Source: Granulicella mallensis (lineage in GTDB: Bacteria > Acidobacteriota > Terriglobia > Terriglobales > Acidobacteriaceae). From it: a DNA stretch of 64,000 bases. A model generated the notes under the pieces. That model was not told the origin of the DNA and did not search any database. It saw nothing but the letters and a program-made list of their open reading frames with translations. The position numbers and the translations under genes are program-made. The DNA is taken from the NCBI RefSeq assembly GCF_014203225.1, contig NZ_JACHIO010000013.1:140106-204105 (forward strand), given 5' to 3'. Positions 17,132 to 26,106 of this stretch are shown in pieces (position 1 is the first letter of the stretch; each line of letters begins with the position of its first letter).

Positions 17132-18106
17132 TCATGGCTCCAACACTCCTTTTCCCTCCACACAATCAGTGAAATCGAGGAACTGCCACCCGAAGTTCTC
17201 GCCGGCTCTGGAGATTTTCCCAAATGATGTAAATGGGAAATGACTGCTGAAATAAGTGGCGTCTCTCTCTATGAGATGGCGCGCAAGCCATCGACGAGAT
17301 CGTCTGGAAGCTTCAGGGAACTCGCAGAAGATAGAAACAAGATCCGGTTCGCACCACTCGAAGGGGTGGTGCACCACATCGCCGCCGAAAATAGCCTCGG
17401 CACCCCGAGACGTAATCGATATGGCAGCATGATCAATGCTATGACCTGGAGTCGATAGAAATCGAATTCCTTCGAGTACCTCGTCGCCATCGACGATGAT
17501 GCCTTGTAGCCGGCTGGCCGCCTCAATCGGGGCCATGCTATCGCTGAAAACACCGGGGAGCGGAATGCGTACCGGCGGTCCAAAGCCGGCTTCCGCTCTG
17601 ATTGCCGCTATAGCCTTCTCATCGCCCGCGGTCAAAGCTGCTCCATATCGCCACTCGAGATCCGAGCAGATCACTGTGGCGTTGGGAAAGGTTGGGATCC
17701 AACGATCACCATCCCACCGCGTGTTCCAACCCACATGATCGGAGTGGATGTGGGTTAGCAAGACATAATCAACATCCCCCGGCTGTATGCCGACGTCCGC
17801 CAGCCGCTCAAGGTATGGAGTATGCAGATGATCCATGACCTTCAAGGTTGGACGATTTTTATCGTTGCCAACTCCTGTATCAATCAGGATAACTTTACCT
17901 CCAAGCCACACGACCCAGGTGTGAACGCTCATGAAGACGCGGCCGGTCTCAGAGTTATAGGTACTTGTATCGATTCGCTCTGGATGCTTCATTAAGACGC
18001 TCGGATCGAGCCCGGGCAGAAGCTGTGTCGCCGCAAAATCGTTCAAGTCGAGTTCGTGAACTTTAACAATCCTCATATCACCTATGCGAAACTCGGGAAC
18101 GGTCAT
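17132..18106 (-). CDS. MBL-fold metallo-hydrolase
   Basis: A 324-residue metallo-beta-lactamase fold enzyme. The zinc motif THIHSDHVGW is followed by TPGHSIDHAAI, FGGDVVHHP and a late SSHFPF histidine, giving a full di-zinc site. The protein resembles quorum-quenching lactonase/AttM-like and aryl-polyester hydrolases; there is no signal peptide, so it is cytosolic. It is a separate family branch from the fusion hydrolase at 12505. It lies 68 bases after the TDT exporter on the same strand. Confidence 0.88.
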   Translation of the reverse strand: MTVPEFRIGDMRIVKVHELDLNDFAATQLLPGLDPSVLMKHPERIDTSTYNSETGRVFMSVHTWVVWLGGKVILIDTGVGNDKNRPTLKVMDHLHTPYLERLADVGIQPGDVDYVLLTHIHSDHVGWNTRWDGDRWIPTFPNATVICSDLEWRYGAALTAGDEKAIAAIRAEAGFGPPVRIPLPGVFSDSMAPIEAASRLQGIIVDGDEVLEGIRFLSTPGHSIDHAAISITSRGAEAIFGGDVVHHPFEWCEPDLVSIFCEFPEASRRSRRWLARHLIERDATYFSSHFPFTSFGKISRAGENFGWQFLDFTDCVEGKGVLEP

Positions 18107-18174
18107 TGTGTGCCAACTTTCCTATCAAACAGAAGAGAGGGAGAAGTCTCTCTGTCCTTTGGTCCGAGCAGTCC

Positions 18175-19314
18175 TTATATGGGCTCAATAATGCGATCTT
18201 CCGGGATCGAGCCTGGAACCAGACAGGGTGAAATGAAGAGGTGTCCTCGCCACGCCCCGTGCAGCGTTCGGGTTGCGATGGTCAGCCATAGACACGAGAG
18301 ACCCGCCACAAGGACTCCTCCCACGACGAACAGGAACCCGATATGGGTCTGCTTCGCCAGCGCGAGCGTAGCTATCGCATAAACTCCGATCGGAAACGTG
18401 AACCCCCACCATCCGAGATTGAATGGCATTCCATGATGCAGGTAATGTCTGGTCGTGAGAAGTGCGATCAATAACCACCAGAGACCATATCCCCACAACA
18501 TGGAGCCTCCGATTACGCCCAGGCCAAAGGCTACCTCTCCAATGCCTGGTAGACCGGCCGCAGGAAAAATTTGATTCGCATCGGAGCCGAGAAGGATCAG
18601 GCCGAGCGCGCCGGTACCGATAGGACCCATCGCCAACCAGCCCGTTGCTGCCATATCACTCGGGGGTAGCTTGTGCAGCACGAGCCTCATGAGCAGAATG
18701 ACCAGGACGCTCATCGCCAAGGGCACGGAGAAGGCCCATAGCGCGTAGGAGATTATCACTATTCTCAAAGCAACATGGGGATCTGGCATGTGCAGTACCA
18801 GCAACGCGCCGCTCGCAGCTGAGACTTCAGCAGCGACAATCGGCAAGAGCCACAGCGCTGTCATTGTTTCCAGACTGTGCTCCTGGCGTGTAAACATCAT
18901 GAAAGGAATCAGCACCCCGCAAGCGACGGCCATGACAACATCAGCCCACCAGAGGAAGCGAGCTGCTTGCAAAGCCGAATTGCCCCACAAAGGAATACCA
19001 AAGACCACGAATCCGTTAATGATGGTCGCGAGACCCATCGGAATTGCGCCGAAGAACATCGACGCCACAGAATGCCCAAAGATTCTGCGCGCCCCCTCGT
19101 AATATGCCACCCACCGGGCGAAGTAGAGGATGCTGAAAAGCAGAAAGAGTGCAATATTTAGGAACCACAGACATTGGGCAACAACATGCAGCCCGATGAT
19201 GTGTATCGGCAATTGGTTTAGTGCGAGCGCCAGGATGCCTGTGCCCATAGTTGCCGTAAACCAATTGGGCGTGAACTGTCGTACCATCTCGTGTTTACGA
19301 TTTAGGTCATTCAT
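18175..19314 (-). CDS. TDT/SLAC1-family exporter (TehA-like)
   Basis: About 379 residues with ten hydrophobic segments and the family hallmark FTPNWFTATMGTGILALAL near the N-terminus (residues 14-32). TDT proteins include TehA, malate transporters and plant anion channel SLAC1, and move organic or inorganic anions such as C4-dicarboxylates, tellurite or sulfite. The ATG at 19314 has a GGGAG element eight bases upstream and is preferred over a start 30 codons earlier. It precedes an MBL hydrolase on the same strand. The substrate is not visible. Confidence 0.87.
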   Translation of the reverse strand: MNDLNRKHEMVRQFTPNWFTATMGTGILALALNQLPIHIIGLHVVAQCLWFLNIALFLLFSILYFARWVAYYEGARRIFGHSVASMFFGAIPMGLATIINGFVVFGIPLWGNSALQAARFLWWADVVMAVACGVLIPFMMFTRQEHSLETMTALWLLPIVAAEVSAASGALLVLHMPDPHVALRIVIISYALWAFSVPLAMSVLVILLMRLVLHKLPPSDMAATGWLAMGPIGTGALGLILLGSDANQIFPAAGLPGIGEVAFGLGVIGGSMLWGYGLWWLLIALLTTRHYLHHGMPFNLGWWGFTFPIGVYAIATLALAKQTHIGFLFVVGGVLVAGLSCLWLTIATRTLHGAWRGHLFISPCLVPGSIPEDRIIEPI

Positions 19315-19448
19315 AGCGCACGCTCCCGTACCAACTGCGATGATGGCGAATCGGAAGTAACAGTGTTTTTTCCGAGCGAAGGATAGTGCGACGCTGAAAT
19401 CCATCTTGTCTGAGGCAAACTGCGCAGCGGCTGTCGGCCTCGAAGAGG

Positions 19449-20057
19449 CTACTTCTCAGCGCGTTCTTTCAAGCTTGTAAGCCAGAGTTGGTGCTTGTCG
19501 TGCATCTCGCTCGGCTGATTTTTACGGAAATCGATTGCACCTGGACCCTTTACCACTTCTTCAGTGACCACATGACAACCGTGTTCAGTCTTCAGGAGAA
19601 GAAACGTGTGGTAGGCGCTCATGCCAGGTCCGTCGCCAAACCATCCCAGACGACTATCCGGAACGAACTCATGAACACGGCTGGAGATGGGGACACCGAA
19701 CGTCTCCCAGGTAAAGTGCGTGTCTTGGCCAAGCTTGCCATCCGGGCTGTTCAGCAACTTGATGTCCTTCGAGTTCGAATACCACGAAGGCCACTTCTCG
19801 GCATCGATAAGGTTAGTAAAGACCGTCTCGCACGTAGCGTGGATTACGATCTCGTTATGCGCGAAGAGTTCGGCCTGTTCCGGATGAAAGCCATGAGGCC
19901 AATGAATATCTGGGTTACGTTTTGCGCCATCTGCATTGAAAGTAAGTGCTTCGTTCATTGGTGTCTTCTCCTTGTATTGTGCGTGGGCTGCCGACACTAA
20001 CGCTGTCGAAAACAAAGCAAGTAAGGCAAGGATTGTCCAGTAGTTTCTTTTTGTCAT
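19449..20057 (-). CDS. Secreted SRPBCC-family protein
   Basis: A 202-residue protein with a signal peptide (residues 1-26) and a single SRPBCC domain. It is a clear paralogue of the first half of the fusion hydrolase at 12505, sharing HWPxGxxPxxAxLFAHNE, LLNSPDGKLGQDT and FGDGPGMSAYHTFLLL. Proteins of this fold bind hydrophobic ligands in a deep pocket. The start is fixed by a strong AAGGAGATAAGAA before the ATG. Its partner enzyme may be the neighbouring MBL hydrolase at 17132, by analogy with the fusion; this is an inference. Confidence 0.85.
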   Translation of the reverse strand: MTKRNYWTILALLALFSTALVSAAHAQYKEKTPMNEALTFNADGAKRNPDIHWPHGFHPEQAELFAHNEIVIHATCETVFTNLIDAEKWPSWYSNSKDIKLLNSPDGKLGQDTHFTWETFGVPISSRVHEFVPDSRLGWFGDGPGMSAYHTFLLLKTEHGCHVVTEEVVKGPGAIDFRKNQPSEMHDKHQLWLTSLKERAEK

Positions 20058-20286
20058 TTCTTATCTCCTTCTGTACTTTGCGCCTCAACCGGCGAGCGCA
20101 AACACGACTTCTAATGTTGTCTCGCTTTCGAGCGAGTCTTTTTCGCCGCCATCGAACTTCGATCCAGCCGTCCCTAAACCCATCGATCATTTGCATGCGC
20201 GTTGTTGAGTTCTTCATCCATTGATAGAAAGAGCTCCCCCATCTGCATCCGGAAATTGCCTCATCCGTGATCCGAAGGATCGATGG

Positions 20287-20907
20287 TCAAGGCAGAGATA
20301 TCGTTTCCCGAACATCGATACCTCGCATGCCCGCTCTCCGAGCCGCTTCCAAGCCTTCCTCCGTGTTTTCGAAGACGACGCATTTCATCGGCAGAACATT
20401 CATCCGTTTTGCCGCAAACAAAAATAGGTCTGGGGCAGGTTTCCCGTGCTCTACTTCATCAGCGGTTATCACGTAGTCGAAAAGATCCCATAGTCCGGCG
20501 CTCTTCAAAGTCGCACGAACATTTCGTCGGCTGCCACCAGACGCTACGCTAAGAGGAACTCTTCCTTTCCATGTCTTTGCGATGGAGGCTACCCAAGGAA
20601 CTGGGTGAATCAGTGACACATTTTGCACATAAATGCGATCATGATCTGCGATCACCCCAAGTTTATCGATTGGAACTTTAGCTACTTCGGACTCGTACGC
20701 CTCAAGCAAGGCCGTTGCTGAGATGCCAACTCGATCTAGGTACCACGTCTTTTCTATAACCAGGTTCCGCTGTGCGAATGCCTCGTGAAAGGCCATTAGA
20801 TGAATCGCTTCAGTATCAACCAACGTCCCATCGCAATCAAAAATCATGGCAGAGAAGCTGAGGCTCGCCAGCATGGTCAGTACGCTGTCTTGCTTCAACC
20901 TTTCCAT
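20287..20907 (-). CDS. HAD-superfamily phosphatase/phosphomutase
   Basis: About 206 residues. Motif I FDCDGTLVD carries the nucleophile and general acid aspartates, motif II is SVASGGSR, motif III the Lys in HGKPAPDLFLF, and motif IV the VFENTEEGLEAARRAGM acid patch, where Glu-Asn replaces the usual Glu-Asp. It fits the beta-phosphoglucomutase/sugar-phosphatase branch with a helical cap between motifs I and II. The start could be ATG 20907 or GTG 20922; a CCATATATATGG palindrome overlaps this start and might be regulatory. Confidence 0.85.
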   Translation of the reverse strand: MERLKQDSVLTMLASLSFSAMIFDCDGTLVDTEAIHLMAFHEAFAQRNLVIEKTWYLDRVGISATALLEAYESEVAKVPIDKLGVIADHDRIYVQNVSLIHPVPWVASIAKTWKGRVPLSVASGGSRRNVRATLKSAGLWDLFDYVITADEVEHGKPAPDLFLFAAKRMNVLPMKCVVFENTEEGLEAARRAGMRGIDVRETISLP

Positions 20908-20922
20908 ATATATGGAATACAC

Positions 20923-21438
20923 CAGTTGAAGAAAATATTACGCAATGGAAGTTATGAAATATTAAACATGCCTTGATAACGGTTTGGAATGGGCTTGTAG
21001 TTTGGATGCCTTGCTCTCGTCTGTGAAAGGTGTGTGGGAATGATCTCGTGCCCGAGGATCTCAAAGCGGGAGTGCACGGCGCTCTAGTGGCCCAAGTCCC
21101 TTTGGGTCGTCTCGCCCAGCCCGAGGAGATTGCCAAGGCTTTAGCTTTCCTAGCCTCGAAAGATGCAAGCTACATCGCTGGAGCGGGAATATCTGTAGAT
21201 GGCGGAGCCGCCCAGATCTAATGTGTTGGTGGGTGCGTCGCGGCTTTGGACGCACCCATTCTCTTACCACAGACGTCAGCAATAATGCGCTTATCCGTAG
21301 ATCGTCGACATCCGTGTGTGCATTGGCCTGCTCTTACCAGTCGAGATCTGGATCTGTAATCCAGGCTGAGTTCCCGTTACCGATCATTTCGATCCGGCCT
21401 TCATGAAGGTTCTACCGGACCGTAGCGCTGCGGAGACG
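20923..21438. other. Intergenic with SDR fragment
   Basis: Only the truncated SDR remnant at 21030-21221 is recognised. The region 21222-21438 holds no credible gene. Confidence 0.5.
21030..21221 (+). pseudogene. C-terminal remnant of a short-chain dehydrogenase
   Basis: Sixty-three codons ending in the typical SDR C-terminus: VPLGRLAQPEEIAKALAFLA, then DASYIAGAGISVDGGAAQI. The Rossmann motif and YxxxK are missing and upstream sequence has no matching frame, so this is a deletion remnant. It is not derived from the intact SDR next door at 21439, whose C-terminus differs. Confidence 0.75.
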
Positions 21439-22209
21439 CTACATCTTCACGCCACCGTTCACCTCTATGCGCTGCCCATTGACCCAGCCGTTATCGTCAG
21501 ACAGTAACGCAGCGATTGCTGGTCCAATGTCGTCCGGGCCAGCCACACGACCTAGAGCCGTATGATTGGCGACTAGCTTGTTTACCTCGGGGTTGTCGCG
21601 CACGATGCCGCCGCTAAAGTCCGTTGCAACTGCACCGGGTGCGACGACATTGACCGTGATGCGGCGCGGGCCTAGTTCGGTCGCCATGTGTCGCGAAAGA
21701 ACGTCGATGGCTCCCTTCATCGAGGCGTACGCAGCTCCTCCACGACTCGAAAGGCGAGTGCGGGTGGTCGAAATATTGACAATCCGGCCACCATCTTTCA
21801 TTAGAGGCAGCAGCGTCTGCGTCAGAAACAACACGCCCTTGAAATGGACGGTGTAGATGCTATCCATCTCTTCTTCGGTGACACTCTCCAAGGGCATGTT
21901 GCGATGATTGTTGCCCGCGTTGTTGACCAGGTAGTCGAAGCGCTCCGCCCCTATTTCGGCGAGCACGCCGCGCACGCTTTCAGCGAAAGCCTCGAACTCG
22001 CTGACTTTGCTGGTATCGAGATGCAGCGCAAATGCCTGCACGCCAAAAGACTTAGCTGCAGCAATGACCGCATCCGCGTCCTCGCGATGACTGTGATACG
22101 TAAAGATCACGTTCACTCCGCCCCGTGCGAGACTTTCCACGGTGCTGCGACCGATGCCTCGGCTTCCTCCAGTGACGATAGCAATCTTTCCTTGTTGATC
22201 CAGTGACAT
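21439..22209 (-). CDS. Classical SDR oxidoreductase
   Basis: A 256-residue short-chain dehydrogenase. TGGSRGIG (residues 13-20) binds the nicotinamide cofactor, NNAG lies near residue 94, the catalytic Ser is in the NIST segment, and AYASMKGAID provides the YxxxK pair. The C-terminus WVNGQRIEVNGGVKM is complete. Substrate unknown; 3-oxoacyl or sugar-alcohol type are both possible. It is divergent from the broken AraC regulator at 22312, which was probably its activator. Confidence 0.92.
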   Translation of the reverse strand: MSLDQQGKIAIVTGGSRGIGRSTVESLARGGVNVIFTYHSHREDADAVIAAAKSFGVQAFALHLDTSKVSEFEAFAESVRGVLAEIGAERFDYLVNNAGNNHRNMPLESVTEEEMDSIYTVHFKGVLFLTQTLLPLMKDGGRIVNISTTRTRLSSRGGAAYASMKGAIDVLSRHMATELGPRRITVNVVAPGAVATDFSGGIVRDNPEVNKLVANHTALGRVAGPDDIGPAIAALLSDDNGWVNGQRIEVNGGVKM

Positions 22210-22311
22210 GGTTCCTCCTGATCCTCTTCCAAACTAAGCCGCCGAAGAGCGATGCGGAATGGCCTGGTTTCGCAATTTCTTGCCTATTCCTCTCACGTAC
22301 ACTGATCTTCC

Positions 22312-23253
22312 ATGGGTGCCACGAAGAACAGGAGAGCGCAAAGTCTCGACAACCTGGCGCAGGCGCTGGGCCGCTACACGGAATCGTGCGCAACGACGAA
22401 CCCCTACCCGACCGCCATCGAGGGCTTCGTGGTCCTTCGTTCCGATCAGCCGAAGCTTCCCAGCTACCGGCTCTTCCAGCCTGCTCTTTGCGTCGCGATA
22501 CAAGGGAGCATGTGGGCCACTTTTGGCGACGTTCGCTATGTGTACAACGCCGGACAGGCAATGGTTGTCACCGTTGAAATGCCGTCACGCGGCGCTGTCT
22601 CTCAGGCAAACCCCGGCGACCCCTTTTTAGGTTTCGTCCTTGTTCTCGATCTGGCTGTTTTGCATGAACTTGTAGAGCAGATGTCATCGCAGCCGAAGAG
22701 CCAGACACATGCTTCGTCGGCCTCGCCTGCGGGTGTCTGCGTCGTCGATCTCAGCGCAGAGGCGTTGGATTGCCTAAGCAGAGCGATGCGTATGCTTGAG
22801 ACGCCGACAGCCATCCCGCTGCTCTATCCTAGGCTGTACCGCGAGCCGCTCTATTGGCTGCTAACGGGCTCTGGCGGAGGACAGCTCCTACACACAGTCG
22901 TAGCATCCAGCCGCGAGAACAGATTGATCGCCGCGATTCACGAACTGAAGACACGCTTTGCGGAAGCGGTGCGGGTCGATGAACTGGCTTCCATCGCTTG
23001 TATCAGTTCTGCAACCTTCCATCGTCACTTCAAAGCGACAACAGGGATGAGTCCTCTGCAATATCAAAAGGAGCTACGCCTGCTGGCGGCTTGACGGCTC
23101 ATGCTCGAAAACAGTTCAAACGTTGAGACAGTCGCAACAGAAATAGGCTACGAAAGTGCTCCACAGTTCAGCCGCGAGTATGCGCGGATGTATGGCCGCC
23201 CGCCACGCCGTGACGTACGTGCGTTGGCTGAATTTGTGAGCGAATCCTTCTAA
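22312..23253 (+). pseudogene. AraC-family regulator with in-frame TGA
   Basis: The frame encodes an AraC-type N-terminal ligand domain (about residues 35-185, PALCVAIQGSMWATFGD) and the first helix-turn-helix (VDELASIACISSATFHRHF), then stops at TGA 23092-23094. The same frame continues without interruption to TAA 23251 with the second helix-turn-helix (NVETVATEIGYESAPQFSREYARMYG). At the stop, CGA to TGA would turn the conserved ...RLLAARRLM... Arg into a stop. The product as read ends after 260 residues and lacks one DNA-binding helix set, so it is probably inactive or altered. It is divergent from an SDR gene. Confidence 0.8.
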
Positions 23254-23720
23254 CAGCGAAGGGCAGTTCCCGATGGACGCTGCTCTTGTCATCTGTCTTC
23301 GGGTGATGCCAGACCAAACGGCACGTCGACTCGCCTTCTCGACAAACGCCAAATCGACGATGCGGTGCGCCGGGATAAACCGGCATGAAGCAGGGAATGA
23401 AAGAGTCCCACGAGAAAGGAGTAGCGAACCGCTCGGCCTCGAGTTTTGCGTTGCACACCGCGAGGTGTGCGGCGAAGCGTAAACAGGGGTACAGGTGGGC
23501 TGGGTATTGAGCTCCGAAAAGATGCAATCAGGACGCTGACGCTTTTGCATTGGCGGAAGGCAACACGGGCGGGAGCGATATCGCGAGTTCCTGTCCGGTC
23601 CTGCGTAGTCGTAGACCCCAGACACGCCTGGAAGCTTCATGCACGAGAACCGGGAGACCTCGGAGACGCCTGCTGCCAACCAGCAGGACGGCGGGTGAAG
23701 GCTTAGGCCGCAATATCCGC

Positions 23721-25193
23721 ATGAACGTCCCCGAGGAGTCGGACAGCGGCATAGTACCTATGAATCATTCGAACAAAATCGAGCAGTCGATGGCGGAGAG
23801 TGAGGAGGGAAGGCCGCTGATCAAGGAGAACACCCATCAGTCCAGCACGCGCCCGACACAGAGCGGGGCTTGCGTGTCACAGGGGCTGGCGGGTGTGCGG
23901 AAAGCAGCAAGGGAACACAAGAAGAGGAAGTTCACCGCTCTGCTCCACCACGTCACAATCGATCTGCTAAGGAGCAGCTTCGGTTCTCTGAAGCGCAAGG
24001 CTGCACCCGGCGTAGATGGAATGACGTGGCAGGAGTATGAAACCGGGCTGGAGGGTCGGCTCGCCGATCTGCACAGCCGGGTGCATCGCGGTGCGTATCG
24101 GGCACTTCCATCGAGAAGGGTTTACATCGAGAAAGGCGACGGACGGAAGCGTCCGCTCGGGATCGCCGCACTGGAAGACAAGATCGTCCAGCACGCGATA
24201 GTCACCATCCTCAATAACATCTATGAGGAGGACTTCCTTGGCTTCTCGTATGGTTTTCGTCCGGGGCGCAGTCAGCATAAAGCGCTGGATGCGCTGTCTT
24301 ACGCACTCGTGAAAAGGAAGGTGAACTACGTACTTGATGCCGACATCCAGGGCTTCTTCGATAACCTCGATAAAGCGTGGATGATCAAGTTCGTCGAGCA
24401 TCGCGTCGCCGACCGACGCCTCCTGCGCCTGATCCAGAAATGGCTCAAGGCCGGGGCGATGGAGGACGGGAAATGGTCGGATACGGAGACAGGTACTCCG
24501 CAGGGGTCGGTGATCTCACCACTCCTTGCCAACATCTATCTCCACTATGTGTTCGATCTCTGGGTGGACGTCTGGCGCAAGAAGTGTGCGCGAGGCGAGG
24601 TGATCGTTCTCCGCTATGCGGACGACATCGTCCTTGGCTTCCAGTGGGATACGGACGCAGACCGTTTTCGCAAGGACTTGGAAGAACGGCTGGGGAAGTT
24701 CAGACTGGAGCTGCATCCGGAAAAGACGCGCCGGATAGAGTTCGGGCGGTATGCCGAACAGAACCGGAAACGAAGAGGAGAAGGCAAGCCGGAGACCTTC
24801 GACTTCCTTGGTTTCACGCATATCAGCGGGAAGAACGGGAACGGGTCTTATGCCGTGCGGCGCATGACGATCCGCAAGCGCATGCGAAAGAAGCTGCAGG
24901 AGATCAAGCAGCAACTCAGGATGCGCATGCATGATCCCGTGCCTCAGACCGGCGCGTGGCTCAGGTCAGTTGTACAGGGGTACTTCAACTACTACGCTGT
25001 GCCCGGAAATCTCGATAGCCTCGGGCTGTTCCGGGAACGCGTGCTCCGCTACTGGGGGCAAGCGCTGAAGCGACGTAGTCAACGACACCGGTACGCCTGG
25101 GTCCGTCGCCTCAAGCTGGCCGCACAATGGCTTCCTACACCTCGCGTGATGCATCCTTGGCCCCTTGACCGCTTCGCCGCCAATCCGAGATAG
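23721..25193 (+). CDS. ltrA: Group II intron reverse transcriptase/maturase
   Basis: About 490 residues. Reverse transcriptase blocks are all present: APGVDGMTW, RPLGIAALEDKIVQ, FGFRPGRSQHKALDAL-like segment, GTPQGSVISPLLANIYL and the catalytic YADD in LRYADDIVLGF. A group II maturase-specific thumb region follows (FDFLGFTHI...RSVVQGYFNYYAVPGN). No HNH endonuclease domain follows, so the protein ends with the maturase/DNA-binding part. Start at ATG 23721 (MNVPEESDSGIVP) is chosen because this N-terminus is usual for the lineage; ATG 23760 is the alternative. The frame is intact, so the intron may still be mobile. Confidence 0.93.
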   Translation: MNVPEESDSGIVPMNHSNKIEQSMAESEEGRPLIKENTHQSSTRPTQSGACVSQGLAGVRKAAREHKKRKFTALLHHVTIDLLRSSFGSLKRKAAPGVDGMTWQEYETGLEGRLADLHSRVHRGAYRALPSRRVYIEKGDGRKRPLGIAALEDKIVQHAIVTILNNIYEEDFLGFSYGFRPGRSQHKALDALSYALVKRKVNYVLDADIQGFFDNLDKAWMIKFVEHRVADRRLLRLIQKWLKAGAMEDGKWSDTETGTPQGSVISPLLANIYLHYVFDLWVDVWRKKCARGEVIVLRYADDIVLGFQWDTDADRFRKDLEERLGKFRLELHPEKTRRIEFGRYAEQNRKRRGEGKPETFDFLGFTHISGKNGNGSYAVRRMTIRKRMRKKLQEIKQQLRMRMHDPVPQTGAWLRSVVQGYFNYYAVPGNLDSLGLFRERVLRYWGQALKRRSQRHRYAWVRRLKLAAQWLPTPRVMHPWPLDRFAANPR

Positions 25194-25265
25194 GAGCCGC
25201 ATGCGCTAATAAGCGCTCGTGCGGATCTGTGCGGGGGGCGATCAGTAATGATCGTCCCTACCGCG
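25194..25265 (+). ncRNA. Group II intron domains V and VI
   Basis: Domain V at 25194-25228 pairs CGCA with TGCG and GCGC with GCGC around a TAATAA loop; domain VI pairs GGGGGCGATC with GATCGTCCCT and leaves an unpaired A near CCTACC as branch point. Catalytic core of the ribozyme. Confidence 0.75.
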
Positions 25266-25400
25266 ACCTTTTCGAGGACAAATACCTCCGGAAAGACGAC
25301 TCGGCCTGTTCTCTCATTTGAGTGGTTATCGAGCGCGGTACTCCCAACAAGGCGGCAAGTGGTGGAACTAAAACTCTGCCGCCTTGGAAGTGAGCTGTTC

Positions 25401-26009
25401 CTAGGGATTCGCACCGTAACGCAGTCCGTCGATCAGGACATCGACCATCTTGCCCGCATAAGTGGGTTTTTCTCCATAGGGTCCGCGGCACATCGTAGCC
25501 ACCGTCCATAAGAGTTCCTCTGCGTCAATATCGCTGCGGACAGCCTTAACGGCGATGGCACCGTCGAGCAACTCACGAAGTGCACCGCCCAGACGTTCCA
25601 TCACGTACCCAGGCAGGGCTGCGTAGGCGGGATCGCCCGAGTGCAGTGCAGCCGCCAGGCCACGCTTTGCCCCAACAAAATCCATCAAGCGGTGGAGCCA
25701 GCGGGCCAGCGCTTCCTCCGGCTCATATTCGCCTGCGAACACCGCGGCTGCGTCCGCGCATGCTTCCACATGCGACTGCATGACCGCCACGATAAGGTCG
25801 GAGCGTTGCGGAAAATGGCGATACACGGTTCCTAAACCAACGCCCGCTCGCTCCGCAATCTCGCGCACAGGAGCATCCACGCCGGACGTCGCGAACACCT
25901 CGGCTGCAGCACTGAGAAGAGCTGCGAGGTTTTGCTTGGCATGCGCACGCACCGGCGGCAGCTTCGTTGTTGTGCTCTTCTTCGGCGCGCGGGTAGACGC
26001 TGTTTTCAA
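25401..26009 (-). CDS. TetR-family transcriptional regulator
   Basis: About 202 residues. A helix-turn-helix lies at about residues 35-55 (APVREIAERAGVGLGTVYRHFPQRSDLI), followed by a helical ligand domain. The start is probably TTG 26009, preceded by AAGGGAAG; the frame is open to 26105 but would run through the operators. It is divergent from the SDR gene at 26107, with two palindromes GGAACAATGTTCC and GGAACATTGTTCC between them, so it most likely represses itself and the SDR/aldo-keto genes. The inducer is unknown. Confidence 0.9.
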   Translation of the reverse strand: MKTASTRAPKKSTTTKLPPVRAHAKQNLAALLSAAAEVFATSGVDAPVREIAERAGVGLGTVYRHFPQRSDLIVAVMQSHVEACADAAAVFAGEYEPEEALARWLHRLMDFVGAKRGLAAALHSGDPAYAALPGYVMERLGGALRELLDGAIAVKAVRSDIDAEELLWTVATMCRGPYGEKPTYAGKMVDVLIDGLRYGANP

Positions 26010-26027
26010 GATGCTTCCCTTGCTTGC

Positions 26028-26062
26028 GGAACAATGTTCCGGTAATATCGGAACATTGTTCC
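26028..26062. promoter_or_regulatory. Paired TetR-type operators
   Basis: Two near-identical 13-base palindromes, GGAACAATGTTCC at 26028-26040 and GGAACATTGTTCC at 26050-26062, are 22 bases apart centre to centre, that is two helical turns on one face. They lie between the divergent TetR and SDR genes. Confidence 0.8.
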
Positions 26063-26106
26063 GTTGCTCTTTAAGGATAACAGGACAGTCCCAAGGAGGA
26101 TACAAA

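Larger units (their letters stand above)
23365..25267 (+). mobile_element. Group II intron with encoded maturase
   Basis: The 5' end GTGCGCCGGGATAAACC at 23365 matches the GUGYG start of group II introns. The maturase gene lies inside, and its stop is immediately followed by domain V (25194-25228, GAGCCGCATGCGC...GCGCTCGTGCGG) and domain VI (about 25229-25265, with a bulged A in CCCTACC). The 3' end is near 25267. The total of about 1.9 kb is normal for bacterial members. It is inserted in non-coding DNA between the broken AraC gene and the TetR gene, so its insertion interrupts no recognised gene. Ends are approximate. Confidence 0.85.

Noticed and set aside
23092..23094. TGA in the AraC gene as a selenocysteine codon
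   Set aside because: The position aligns with a conserved Arg, not Cys, and no SECIS-like hairpin was noticed after it; a nonsense mutation is simpler.
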